A DNA stretch of 64,000 bases from Oxytricha trifallax. Lineage: Eukaryota > Ciliophora > Spirotrichea > Sporadotrichida > Oxytrichidae. Shown piece by piece: positions 22,051-32,833 of this stretch; within the stretch, counting starts at the first letter, position 1, and each line of letters opens with the position of its first letter. The notes under the pieces were generated by a model, which ran no database searches, was not told the origin of the DNA, and saw nothing but the letters and a program-made list of their open reading frames with translations. The stretch covers positions 39,678 to 103,677 of the forward strand of contig ARYC01017270.1 in the NCBI GenBank assembly GCA_000711775.1, written 5' to 3'. The position numbers and the translations under genes are program-made.

Positions 22051-22861
22051 TCATCCACCTTATATTTATAATTATAAAATGAGTTTACAACAAAAGCTCT
22101 GACTAAACAAGATAGCATGCCTCTGTGATAAATGGATAATCCATGTTGTTAATTAAGTTTATTTTTAATTGAAGCATATTATAGTTTGTAAATTTCTCAG
22201 TTTAAGCAGTTGATTTTATTGAATAGTAAACCAGGTAGTTGATCCTGCTAACCCACCAGCAATCATCTATTATATAACAACTATAATTATATCCAGAACT
22301 AAGGAACAGTACCTCTGTAGAATCCCTTGATTCCTTACTCTGAATAAATCTTCCAAATAATCTTCTAATATAAGTGTTGCTCTTGTTAATGAATGTCTTG
22401 TATTCTAATTTTCACCAACTCAGTTGGCACAAAAGCAATCAATGATACAGCTCCTGCAAAACACCCTGACCAGAACAATTTAGATTAACTATATAATCAA
22501 TATTGATTATCTTTGTTCAAAAAGTTTGTTGCAAAATCCATATAAGCATAAAATATATCGATAAATTAAAAGTGAAAGAGCACCTTTGAAAAAAGCGGGT
22601 AATTTACCTTCCTAATATATTTGCCTGGTCACTCCACGAATTGAGTCATTGGACATTTATAATTAAGTGATATATATTTTATTATTGATTAGAGTTATAC
22701 AGGCGAAACTAAAAGATCTTTATTCTATATTGAGAAATTACCTTAATTAAATCAAGTGGATATCCAGCATATGTGGAAACTATTCCTGCCATTGTTCCTG
22801 AAATTAAATCAACTGCAACTGCTTTCTTTGAAAATTAATTTTCGATAAAATGCTCCTCCAT
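22051..22861 (-). CDS. Mitochondrial carrier (SLC25), minus-strand arm of scrambled gene
   Basis: Start ATG at 22,861. Minus-strand pieces: 22,572-22,861 (YAGYPLDLIK, first-repeat signature, with a 33-bp GT-AG intron at 22,709-22,741, then EGKLPAFFKGALS; a further small IES is likely between these), 22,507-22,547, 22,292-22,487 (FVPTELVKIRIQ, second-repeat signature), 22,228-22,268 (IAGGLAGSTTW), 22,170-22,216, 22,076-22,153 (YHRGMLSCLVRAFVVNS), and probably 22,051-22,075 giving the stop. They alternate with the plus-strand pieces at 18,238-18,724. The gene flanks the PYROXD2-like gene on both sides, so the two scrambled genes are concentric. Confidence 0.85.
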
Positions 22862-22990
22862 TATCGTTTGAAAACAGTATATATCTTTAATTTATTTAGG
22901 AAAACTACTATTTTTATTTTCAGTTATGAAGCAAAAGCAACATTAATAATTATGTTTTTCACAAATTATTGAAATAATAATTGATTAAAA

Positions 22991-24672
22991 ATGTACAAAC
23001 TAGTCACAAAAGTTAAATAAAGCTCTTTAACTCAATCAGATTCATAAGAAGAACTAAAAGAGAATGAAATCAGAATGGACTTTTAATATGATGAAAGTTC
23101 AGACTAGCACTATGAATTTCAATAGACAATCTAAGCAGAAGATACTTTACTTATGAGAGAAATTTAATACGTTTCTAATCACTCTGCATTTAACTAATAG
23201 ATGCAGCATTAACCAACACTTCCGCTTAAAAGATCTTAGGCTTTGTTAATTCTTGGTATACCTTCAGATATTAGTTTTACTGAGTTTTATGAGCAACAGC
23301 TTCAAGTGTAGGAGAGAGAAATAGTAATGATAAGAAAAATTGAACATATTAAAATGCCAAGCTTTTACTCACTTATTGTCAAATTCAAGAGTTAAACAAC
23401 TGCTGATTAACTTTTCAATGTAAGATTTAATCAGAATAAATCAATCATGAAATTAGGCATTAAATGGGAGATTTTTTAGTGAGAAAAACACAGAAATAAT
23501 GTACACAGTATTTATGTCTGAATTGATAATTACTAGTGATGATATAAAACCCATCACAGATGACTGGTTAATACCCTTACCATCATGTCCTCTGTGTTTA
23601 GAGAAATTGGACATTTCTGTCAGCGGGCTTTTAGCTACTATACTGTATGAAGCTTTTATAGAATCTAATCAGAAACACAAGTAATTAATTAAATTTTGAT
23701 TCAATTATTAATAGGTGGGGAAACCTGATTTAAGAATGTGTGGTTTGTAGAACATAATCTTAAATTCATTTTGACCAAAACTAAATCTAATAGGATGACA
23801 TTAAGTGCAATCAATGCGATAATAAAGAGAATCTATGGGTTTGCCTAGTTTGTTCTTTCATAGGCTGTGGAAGATATTTTGCAGGACATGCTGTCAGTCA
23901 TTATTTATAAACTAATCACGGCTTTTCATTGGAATTATGCTCTTAAAGGATTTGGAATTACAAAGGCGACAATTATGTTCATCGAATAATCAAAACCTCA
24001 CTAATTGTAATACAATAGTGGTTAAATTCATTTACTATAGTAGCAACAACAGCAAGATAATTCAATGGTGGTGATGAGTTTCCCAGACTCAAGCATGATT
24101 AACCAAAACTCTGGAAATAACCAAGTTGATGATAGGATGCTTTTGGAAAAGATTGATAATACGATAAGAGAGTACAATTATCTCTTAACATCCTAACTTG
24201 AAGAGCAACGATCTTACTATGAAGATAAAGTAAAATATAACTAATTATTAAAAGTTTATTAATTTAGATAGAGAAACGAGTAAGAGCGTTGAGGTAAAAC
24301 TAAACAATAGCTTAGTTGGATTACTGTATAGATGAGCTTATAGTGGTATAAAAGTAGAAACAGAATTTGGTGGGTGAAGTGCAAAGAGAGATTAATCAAT
24401 AAAAGAAGAAGAACTAGTAGTTTCTTGAGAAGGCTTAAAAAGCACAGAAAGATTTAGAATTAGCTAAAGAAATTAATTAATGTCTGTAAAGTCATATTTA
24501 AGAGAATGAGCAGATTTAAAATGAACAAGAAGATTAATAGAAAATGAAGGAGAAAGCTCAGAGGAATAAGTAGATTAGTGAAGTGGAAAAATTGAAGAGA
24601 TAGATTGAGATGAAGAAAGAAACTGTTGCTACTATTAAGAAAGAAATGGAAGATTTAATGCAGAGTCTATGA
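22991..24672 (+). CDS. BRAP: BRAP2-like protein (RRM-like, RING remnant, UBP zinc finger, coiled coil)
   Basis: Start ATG at 22,991, stop TGA at 24,670-24,672. Domain order is that of BRAP2/IMP: an N-terminal RRM-like region (LLILGIPSDISFTEFYEQ), a RING-type region opening with SCPLCLEKLD and closing with CVVCR, a UBP-type zinc finger (NLWVCLVCSFIGCGRYFAGH and GDNYVHR), then a long C-terminal coiled coil. BRAP2 proteins are ubiquitin ligases that modulate Ras/MAPK scaffolding. Introns: 23,681-23,714 (34 bp) and one beginning GTAAAATAT near 24,230. A short IES with a GA pointer is likely near 23,470-23,500, since the frame meets TGA there. An apparent frame slip occurs near 23,975 just after the UBP finger. 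The middle RING ligands are missing. Confidence 0.88.
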
Positions 24673-24820
24673 TTAATATGATATATACTTATTAATTTAT
24701 AAATTAATTTGATATTAAGAGATATTATATTATAATAATATTGTTAGTAATCAGAAGAGTAAAGAATTTTTGTAATTTAAATTTACCTTTTTTCGTAATT
24801 CTTATTTTGACAATATTAAA

Positions 24821-27575
24821 ATGAAATATCTTTAAAGTTCTTTAATCAGGAACTTGATTGGGATTTTTACTCTTTTAATGGTTGTGTCACCTGTTGTATC
24901 CTTAGATATATAAGTCTAAGATATAACCAATGGTCATGCGAACTGGCAATTCAGACAGGCTTCTAAAGATGAATGGTATCCAGCAAATGTTCCATCAACT
25001 GTCCATATGGATTTGATGACAAATGGATTCTTGGATGATCCCTACTACAGAGATAATCTCATGAAAGCTTATTGGATTGAGGTTGAGGACTGGGAGTACA
25101 AGACATAGTTCAAAGTGTCTCAAGACATTTTAAGTAAACAAGTGGTAGAAATGGTGTTTGAGGGCTTAGATACTCATGCTACAGTAAACTTAAATGGGCA
25201 AGATATCCTAAAAGCAAATAATATGCACAGAACATGGGTAATAGATATCAAGAATGTTCTCTCCAAGGATGCACTAAACAATATCACCATCCATTTTAAC
25301 TCTGCTCCTCTACATGATTTGCAAGCTGCTGAAGATTTAAATAAATCTATGGGAATTGTACTGCCATTTATAATCTATTATACAAAGATAAATTAATTGA
25401 CTTTTTTATAACTACTCATTTTCAAGAAAAGCATCTTACCAGTACGGATGGGACTGGGGTCCAAGACTGGTAACTTATGGAGTATGGAAGCCAATTAAGA
25501 TTAGAGCTTTTGATGAAGTTATAATTGAAGGATCACTGTTTAGGAACTTAGGTGTTAATAACAAATCAACAACTGCAAGTATCTTTGGAAATGTCTACCT
25601 GAGATTGGCATCTACAAATAACTTTCTTCTTTAAATTATTGATCAACAGACTTCGAATGCAATCATAAATTATTAAAATAAATTTAGTATAATTAAAGAA
25701 ATTATCAATTTATATTTGATAAGTGTTCACAAGAGCATTTAATTAATCTGTTATTGATAATAAACAAATAGCATTAAACTTCTAGTTCATTGTTGATAAT
25801 CCAAAACTATGGTGGACTCATAATATTGGAACGCCTTATCTTTACAAGTACCTAGTTTAAGTAGTTGATAATAAAGGGAATATTGTTGATTAATAAAGAT
25901 ATAAAATTGGAATTAGGACTATTAGTTGGAAATAGACTCCAGACTCTATTGGAAATGGAACAATGTTTGGACTTTACTTGAACGGAGTACCAGTCTTTAT
26001 GAAAGGTGGAAATTATATTCCTCCAGATATGTTTATGCCAAGAGCCTATAAGAATCAATAAGTCTACAATAAAACTATACAAGATGCTGTTGATGCTAAT
26101 TTCAATATGCTCAGAGTTTGGGGAGGTGGCTAATATGAGTTTGATGTCTTCTATGATATTTGTGATGAATAAGGAATTTTAATTTGGCATGATATGATGT
26201 TTGCTTGCGCTCTATACCTGGGGATTAAGATTATCTTTAAAATGTAGAACAAGAAACCACTGACAATGTTAGAAGATTAAGAAATCATCCATCTATTGCT
26301 ATTTGGAATGGAAATAATGAGGTATTGATAGGATGGAAAGAATGGGGCTGGTAAGACAACTTAACTGATCCACAGAAAACTATGGTATATTAATGGTATA
26401 CTGATTTATTTGAAGGTACTATACCAAGAGTATTATTGAACGAGGATCCTGATAGATTTTATTGGCCTACTTCTCCAACTTCCTCGTAAACAGCAGGCTT
26501 TAACTCAGGAGATATTCATGAATGGTTAGTTTGGGCAAGCCAAGAAGATATTGAAGTCTATAATACTCATGTGGGTAGATTTGTCAGTGAGTATGGAATG
26601 TAAGGCATGATTCCTATGAGCAGTTTGAAGAAATTTACATTACCCACAGATCTGGATTAATCAAGTTTTGTTATGCAAATTCATGAAAGACATGTAAAAG
26701 GATGGCCTAATCTCAATTTGTATATGGGAAATTATTTCAAGCCTACTAAAGACTTTGAAAGCTTCGTGTATGGAACCATGGTTATGCAAGCTTATGCTGT
26801 TGTTACAGGTATAGAAGCTCACAGACGAAGCTAACCTTATTGTATGGGTTCTTTATACTGGCAAATTAACGACGTGTGGCCAGTTTTTTCTTGGGCATCT
26901 GTAGACTTTTATGGCTAATGGAAAGCTCTACACTACAGAGCTAAGAAATCATACTAAGACTTTACTCTATAAATAGTAGTTTATGATACATAGAATTATT
27001 AAGTATCTGTTGTTAATGACTACATGATGGATAAAGTTGGAGATCTCTTTGTAGAAATATGGAATTTTGATGGTAAAAAATTAGGAACTACTACTAAATA
27101 TGGTATAAAAATTTTGGCTAATAACAGACAGAGCTATTAACTTTCAATCATCTCAGCAGGCAGCAATCCCAACTCCACATATGCTCTTGCTTATTTTGTT
27201 TAAAAAGAGACAAAATAAATTTTAGCTTACAATACTTAGATCTTTGTGAGACCTATTGGAATAATTCTGCCAGTGCCAAACATTATAATTTAAATGAATT
27301 ATGATGATAACAGCATTATCTTTAAAACATCAAACTTTGCCTACTATACTTATTTATATTTGGAAGATGATGTGACTCTAAAACTCTCAGATAACTTCTT
27401 TGACTTATTGCCAAGTTATCCCGTTACTGTTAAGATTCTCAGTTTCCACAGATTGGAAGATATCGAATCCCTTCTCTAAATAAGGACAGTTTATGATACT
27501 TATACAATCACTAAGAATGATTATTCAATATCAAAACAAATAGCAATCAAAGAATTAGCATAATATTTAATCTGA
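24821..27575 (+). CDS. MANBA: Secreted beta-mannosidase (GH2 family)
   Basis: Start ATG at 24,821 with a hydrophobic signal peptide (LIGIFTLLMVVSPVVS); stop TGA at 27,573-27,575. Diagnostic GH2 beta-mannosidase features: VPSTVHMDLMTNGFLDDPYY near the N-terminus, GWDWGPR, FMKGGNYIPPD, LRVWGGGQYE, the acid/base motif AIWNGNNE and the nucleophile motif VSEYGMQG. It cleaves terminal beta-mannosides, probably in lysosomes or digestive vacuoles. IESs: 25,383-25,410 (pointer TTATA) and 25,677-25,722 (pointer TAA). Near 26,213-26,217 the frame slips by one base inside the conserved ALYPGD motif. I cannot tell a real mutation from a sequence error. Confidence 0.9.
25383..25410. other. 28-bp IES in beta-mannosidase
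   Basis: Flanked by TTATA (25,378-25,382 and 25,406-25,410). Read-through meets TGA; removal restores the frame leading into GWDWGPR. Confidence 0.7.
25677..25722. other. 46-bp IES in beta-mannosidase
   Basis: Flanked by TAA at 25,674-25,676 and 25,720-25,722. It contains an in-frame TGA relative to the downstream exon; removal joins SNAIINYQ to VFTRAFN in frame. A 3-bp pointer in AT-rich DNA leaves a little ambiguity. Confidence 0.6.
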
Positions 27576-27724
27576 TTATCTTGATTTATTCTAATATTTT
27601 CTTTGCTCTAATTTACTAAATTTCTCTGTTAGATTTTGTTAATATCTCTAATTAGGAAATTTATTTAAGTAAAGTTAATTAATATTAAGTAATTTAATTA
27701 AAGTAATTTTGGCATTTGTTTGTC

Positions 27725-28300
27725 TCATTACTAGTTTACTAAAGAATTCAGAATTAAGCAGGATTTGCAAACTTAATCATGATTAATTTCAGCTTGATCT
27801 TTTTTATCTCCTTCTACTTCAATTGTTTACTGCCCTTCCTTATTCTTTTAATTTGGAATTCTAGCTTTCTTACAGACAGAGCATTTAAAAACAAAAAAAA
27901 TTAGAGTTAATTTTTTAAAAAATAAATATGACAATAATTAGATTGTTTTAAAAATAATATCTATTTTAAAATGATTTAGAAAATTCCAATAATTTCATTC
28001 TCTTTCTAATTTTAGAAGCAAAAATGTTTAATTAATAAATCTTATGACTTTAAAATTATTTATAAATTTTATATTAAATTGTATTTATTGTTTTAATTTT
28101 TCCATGCTATTTCTATAAACTCTCAGTTTGAAATTATAAGTAATTGGAGTAAGTTCGGGTTATCTCTCTAAGTCCTCTTTTGTAGGTTTATATTCGAAGG
28201 AATGTCTCAGAGTCTTAAGCGGTGCTACTTTCTTTGGTTTATTTTCATCTTCAGTTTCTACCTTGATTTTCACTCCAAAGAAGAAATCTTCAATCCCTCA
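27725..28300 (-). CDS. Zinc-ribbon segment, possible C-terminus of the Ile-tRNA synthetase
   Basis: Minus-strand coding pieces. 28,110-28,300 reads EDFFFGVKIKVETEDEN onward. A second piece, about 27,725-27,890, reads KCSVCKKARIPNQ, then VCKSCLIL, ending at TGA 27,725-27,727. The CxxC...CxxC pattern is a zinc ribbon, and many IleRS proteins end in one. It lies next to, and on the same strand as, the C-terminal IleRS segments, so it may belong to that gene. It could also be a small independent protein. Confidence 0.5.
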
Positions 28301-28859
28301 AATATATATACATCATAAAAAAGGAATATTTTTGTTAATTTAAATTATAAAAGAAACTTAACTTAAGAATAAATGCATAAATATAGTATAAGTTATTAGT
28401 AAAAAATCGTTTTTGCTCTATTTTTTATAAATTAATTGATAATTAAATTAAAAAAGAATTATACTTATTAGAAAATATTACATTTTGTAATTTAACTCAT
28501 AGAATTATTAAGAATCCTTAATAAAATTATCTATATTATAATTGACTTAGAAAATAATTAATCCTCATTTAAAAAACAAAATGACAACATTTTAAAAACA
28601 AATTATAAAAAGTAAAAATCTACTTTTTAATATTATATATTACTAAGTATATACTTATCTACCCCCTCTCAGTACTATATTACGACTCCTACCTCATCTC
28701 CTCAGGTATATTCACAATTATTTTCATTTTACCACGACAAAGCTTTAGCCTATAATATAAAATTTCTCTTACCTTTAATCCAACCAATTTATACCGTTAT
28801 TTGATATTTAAAATAATGTGGCATTATAATAAAGGACCCCTAAAATATTCAAGATCATT

Positions 28860-31800
28860 TTCTAATAGTTCTAATAAAGCTGCTTCATTGCTATCTGGTG
28901 AAGTTATGTCAATATTGCTTATCAAATAGATCTCTCATTTAGAACTTAGCGAGATACTTGCTGTCAATTGATCTTTGTATTTCATCAATTGATATTTAAT
29001 AAATTAACAGACATGTCGTCAAAAGCAGCTTGCGATGAAAGGGGTGTATTATAATTTAAAGCAACAAAGTATTCAAAAGCTTATTCATTACTTGTTATAA
29101 CATTAATGAATCAGTGAACTTTCTGTGTTTAGTAAAGTCCAAATAAAAATTCACTACATCTCTCACAACGAATTTATTTGTCTCCTCATACACTTTTGAT
29201 AACTCATGCTTATTAAATAGATCTGTTATCTTAGTGGAAAACTACAAAGTTGTTAAATAATTATAATAAGTTCATCAAACTTGTATGGTTGATTATGGAA
29301 ATAAAATCAGAAATTAAACAGAATTACTCATTTTATTAATAAAAAAATTGAATCTTAAATCTCAACATGAAACATAACCCGCTTAGTCAAAGGTAGAGTT
29401 TGCAATATAATGTAATAAGTGAGCACTAATACAAATAAAATTGTTAAATAATGAATAAAGATGAGATACTCTTCTCATTATATTTCTATTCAAATTTGAA
29501 CTAACTAACTATTTGGTTGCTTATTGATATCTAGATTTTTAATATTCAGAAGTAATACTCTAATTACATCTCTGAAAATCTTCACTTCTCTGTTAACCTC
29601 ATCTAGCTGTTCTTTTTGCACAAAAATATTCTTATCAGTGTCTTTGTAGATTAATATAATATCACTACATCTACTCCATATCCAAATTTTTTTTAATTTT
29701 TATAATTTTAGAGTTCCCTCAATTAAATCATTTAAAAATAGCTTCTGATGAGCCTTAAGATTTCGATATCTTTTCTCCACTTTCATCATTAAATATTATT
29801 AGTTTTAAGTATTTTAAAGGGTGATTATAAATAAGCATTAAAAAGTTTTTATATAACTATTTATTGTGATTCCCCAGTTAATGCAATAGACAATATAAAA
29901 CTAGACATGAACCATCTTGAATGCTAATCAAATCCCTCTTAATGATTACTTATAATTCTATAAAGTAAGAACTTTGACTGCATAGCTGGCACTTCTTCAA
30001 ATAGTCTCAACTTATCAAATGACACTTTGTTAAATTTATAAACTAATTAAATCTCTTAATTAAGGATTGTATATTATTGGTTGTTCTTGTAATTATAATT
30101 AATGTCATTATTTTCATGCTATTCTTTTTAGTTGTACTTTAAGATTAATCTTCAATCACATTTATAACTGGTCCTTAATTTTCTATTGTCATCTGTGATT
30201 AATTACGAATAAGTATATTAACTCAAATCTTTTGCTCTATCTTTGTATAATTATAATACTATGTAATAATGATATATAAATAAACTATTTATTTATATCT
30301 CCTTGGAAGAATATACTAAATTGTAAACCATGCATCTGATCCTCCATTTTATTTGAATATTTTAGCAACGTTCCTAACTATTTCCTAATCAATCAGCACC
30401 TTATCTAAAAGTTTGAAATTAAAACATAAATATCTTTTTACTAGTATTCTTATCTATGAAGTAAGGAATTGGTATGCCCCATTAAGAATTCTCTGAAATG
30501 CACCAATCATAAATATTATCTAAATTATATCAAAATCTTGCTTCTTTGTCTTATTCTTTTCTTGTAATTTCATATAATCAAGCATTAATAATTTATTTTA
30601 TTGCAATGGAACATATTTAATCGATGCTAATTCTTATAAGCAACTTGCGTGCATTCTCTCTGAGATTCTCATTGCTATACTATATTCTATCATGACTATT
30701 CTTTCTTTTGTTTCTGTATTGATGTTCAATTTTCATAATTTTGATATTTATAGGATTTGAAAAGAGCCTTCTCTTGTTATAGCATTTTTAATAATTATTT
30801 TCATCTACACATCCTTCCTTGGGCAGATTATATTATCATTAAACATTTTTCTGCATTAATTCCTGTTCCAAATGTGCTCTTCACCCCATTATAAATTAAA
30901 TTTATATCTTGAACTCTTTAAGGTTTAATTGGATTTTCTGCACCAACTCTAACTTGTTACAAGAATTGAAATTATAAAAACTTTGTGTCAGGGTACATCT
31001 GTAGTATTTTTTAAGTGTTTACTCCACACCTTCTAATAGGAAACTTTATTAATTTAAACTTAAACTTCTTCAATTTGATGCTCATCCATAATTCTCTATT
31101 GATCAATTGACCAGAATAAACATTTATAATTATTTGCTTTTTACTCAGTAGATCTGCAAACTTGTTCAAAACCATTGATTCTTAAATTTATTTATATTGA
31201 TTGTAAATGAAAATAAAAGAACTTTACTCATTGTGAAGTAAGATTACAATTAATTATCAATTTAAAATTAGATTCTTTTTGTAAATAAAGATTAATTAAT
31301 TATATCATCAGTAGCAATCCTAAGTATGCTATCTTTGACAAATTGTCGTATTTATTATTTTATTAAATTATAAGATATAGCAAATTAAAATATATATTTT
31401 TATCTGGTGAAGTAATAATGAAATGGATACTTGTCTTTTAAAAGTCTCTACCAGATACCATACCAAGTATAAATTCTTCATAGGCTTCTCTCAATTTTAA
31501 TCTCATTTCTAAAAGCTTATCAAATAAATGTGTTTATTTCATCATTAAACCATTAAAGCTAGAATACAGTTTGTGGCTTTTCATAGTCTTTAAATAAATT
31601 AATAAATAATCAAGGAAATACTTTTACTTCCGATGAAAAGCAAAGTATAGGGGCAGATGTAAGCAATTAGATTATCAATAACTTAAGAGGGTTTAAACAT
31701 TTATTTATAATTTACTTTCAGAAATCATGTTTAAAATACCTCTAAATTTGTTGGACACTTAATGAATCAAATAAATCTAATCCAAAACTACAAAAGCTTT

Positions 31801-32503
31801 ATCATCATCATTTTATCAACTACACTTAGTTCATCAAATTTTCTTAATGCATAATTATTTCTTTGTAAGCGCACCATGCTCTCACTATAAATTATGTATC
31901 CAAACTTTCTAGTTCCATCTAATTTTATTTTCTCTAAATTAAATCCTCTGGATCTAGGGCTCCTGATGTCTTTAATTATTCATCAAGCAAGAGCCCATGA
32001 GTTTTAAGTATGATTTTATTATTTATTATAATCCCTCTAAGAACATATTAAACGGGAAAAGTTTCTAATCTTTAAGTAAGAATATTGTTACAATATTGTT
32101 AAATCGACTGGTTATCTCATTTTAAAACACATTTTCGCTCTATTGCTAAAGTTGTCTTAATTAAGATGTTTAGTAATTATGAAGAACTTCCTATCAAAGA
32201 CGATTCTTATAAGGTGTCAATTTTCTTTTACTTTTTCCTCTATAAATACTCTTTCATGCTCTAATAGAAATGATTAATTAGTCTGAGGAATTGCTTAAAG
32301 ATTGGTATCAAAACTGTTAAGGTAACTTTAGTACGATTCTTGATCCTACACATAATTCCAGGAAAGAGCATTATCAAACCAGACATCAAATACTTAATCT
32401 CCTTTTATCAAATCTTCAATTAATATAATAATATTCTTGGCAAAAGCTCTTCAACACTCAAACTAAACCATGCGTTTACTTCATATCTAAATGCACCAAT
32501 CAT
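28860..32503 (-). CDS. IARS2: Isoleucyl-tRNA synthetase, minus-strand scrambled segments
   Basis: Class I IleRS motifs on the minus strand: DWCISENSQWGIPIPY near 30,480-30,510; GGSDAWF near 30,330; VFDVWFDNALSW at about 32,340-32,395; QEGFDQHSRWFMSSFILS at about 29,880-29,990; a helical segment with RNNYALRKFDELS near 31,800-31,900; LREAYEEFILGMV near 31,450; and FVVRDVVNFYLDFTKHR at about 29,120-29,200, the start of the anticodon-binding region. Their physical order does not match protein order, so the gene is scrambled. One join is clear: the 15-bp repeat ATGATTGGTGCATTT (minus strand) at 32,489-32,503 and 30,496-30,510. I did not resolve all MDSs. The divergent motifs suggest the organellar form. 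Confidence 0.82.
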
Positions 32504-32833
32504 GAAAATCATCTTTAATTTACTAATCTCTAAATAAATCAATGCAAATTTATTAATTGCTTTAATAATAAAAGAAATGATTTTTAAATAAAACAAAATA
32601 AACTGCTTTTGATTTGTATGCTAAATACAATTATCTTTCAATTGTTTTTTTATAGTCAAATGAGGAATTGGATTATAACAAAATTAATAATAATTTAAAA
32701 TCCATTAATTATCTAAGTATGTCAATTTTGAAATAAAACAGAACATTAGTTTAATCTAGGTATCAAAGTTTACTGTCTTGGGAACTATATAATTGGCAAC
32801 TTATCATTGAATATTATTTTATTTTTAATCAAT

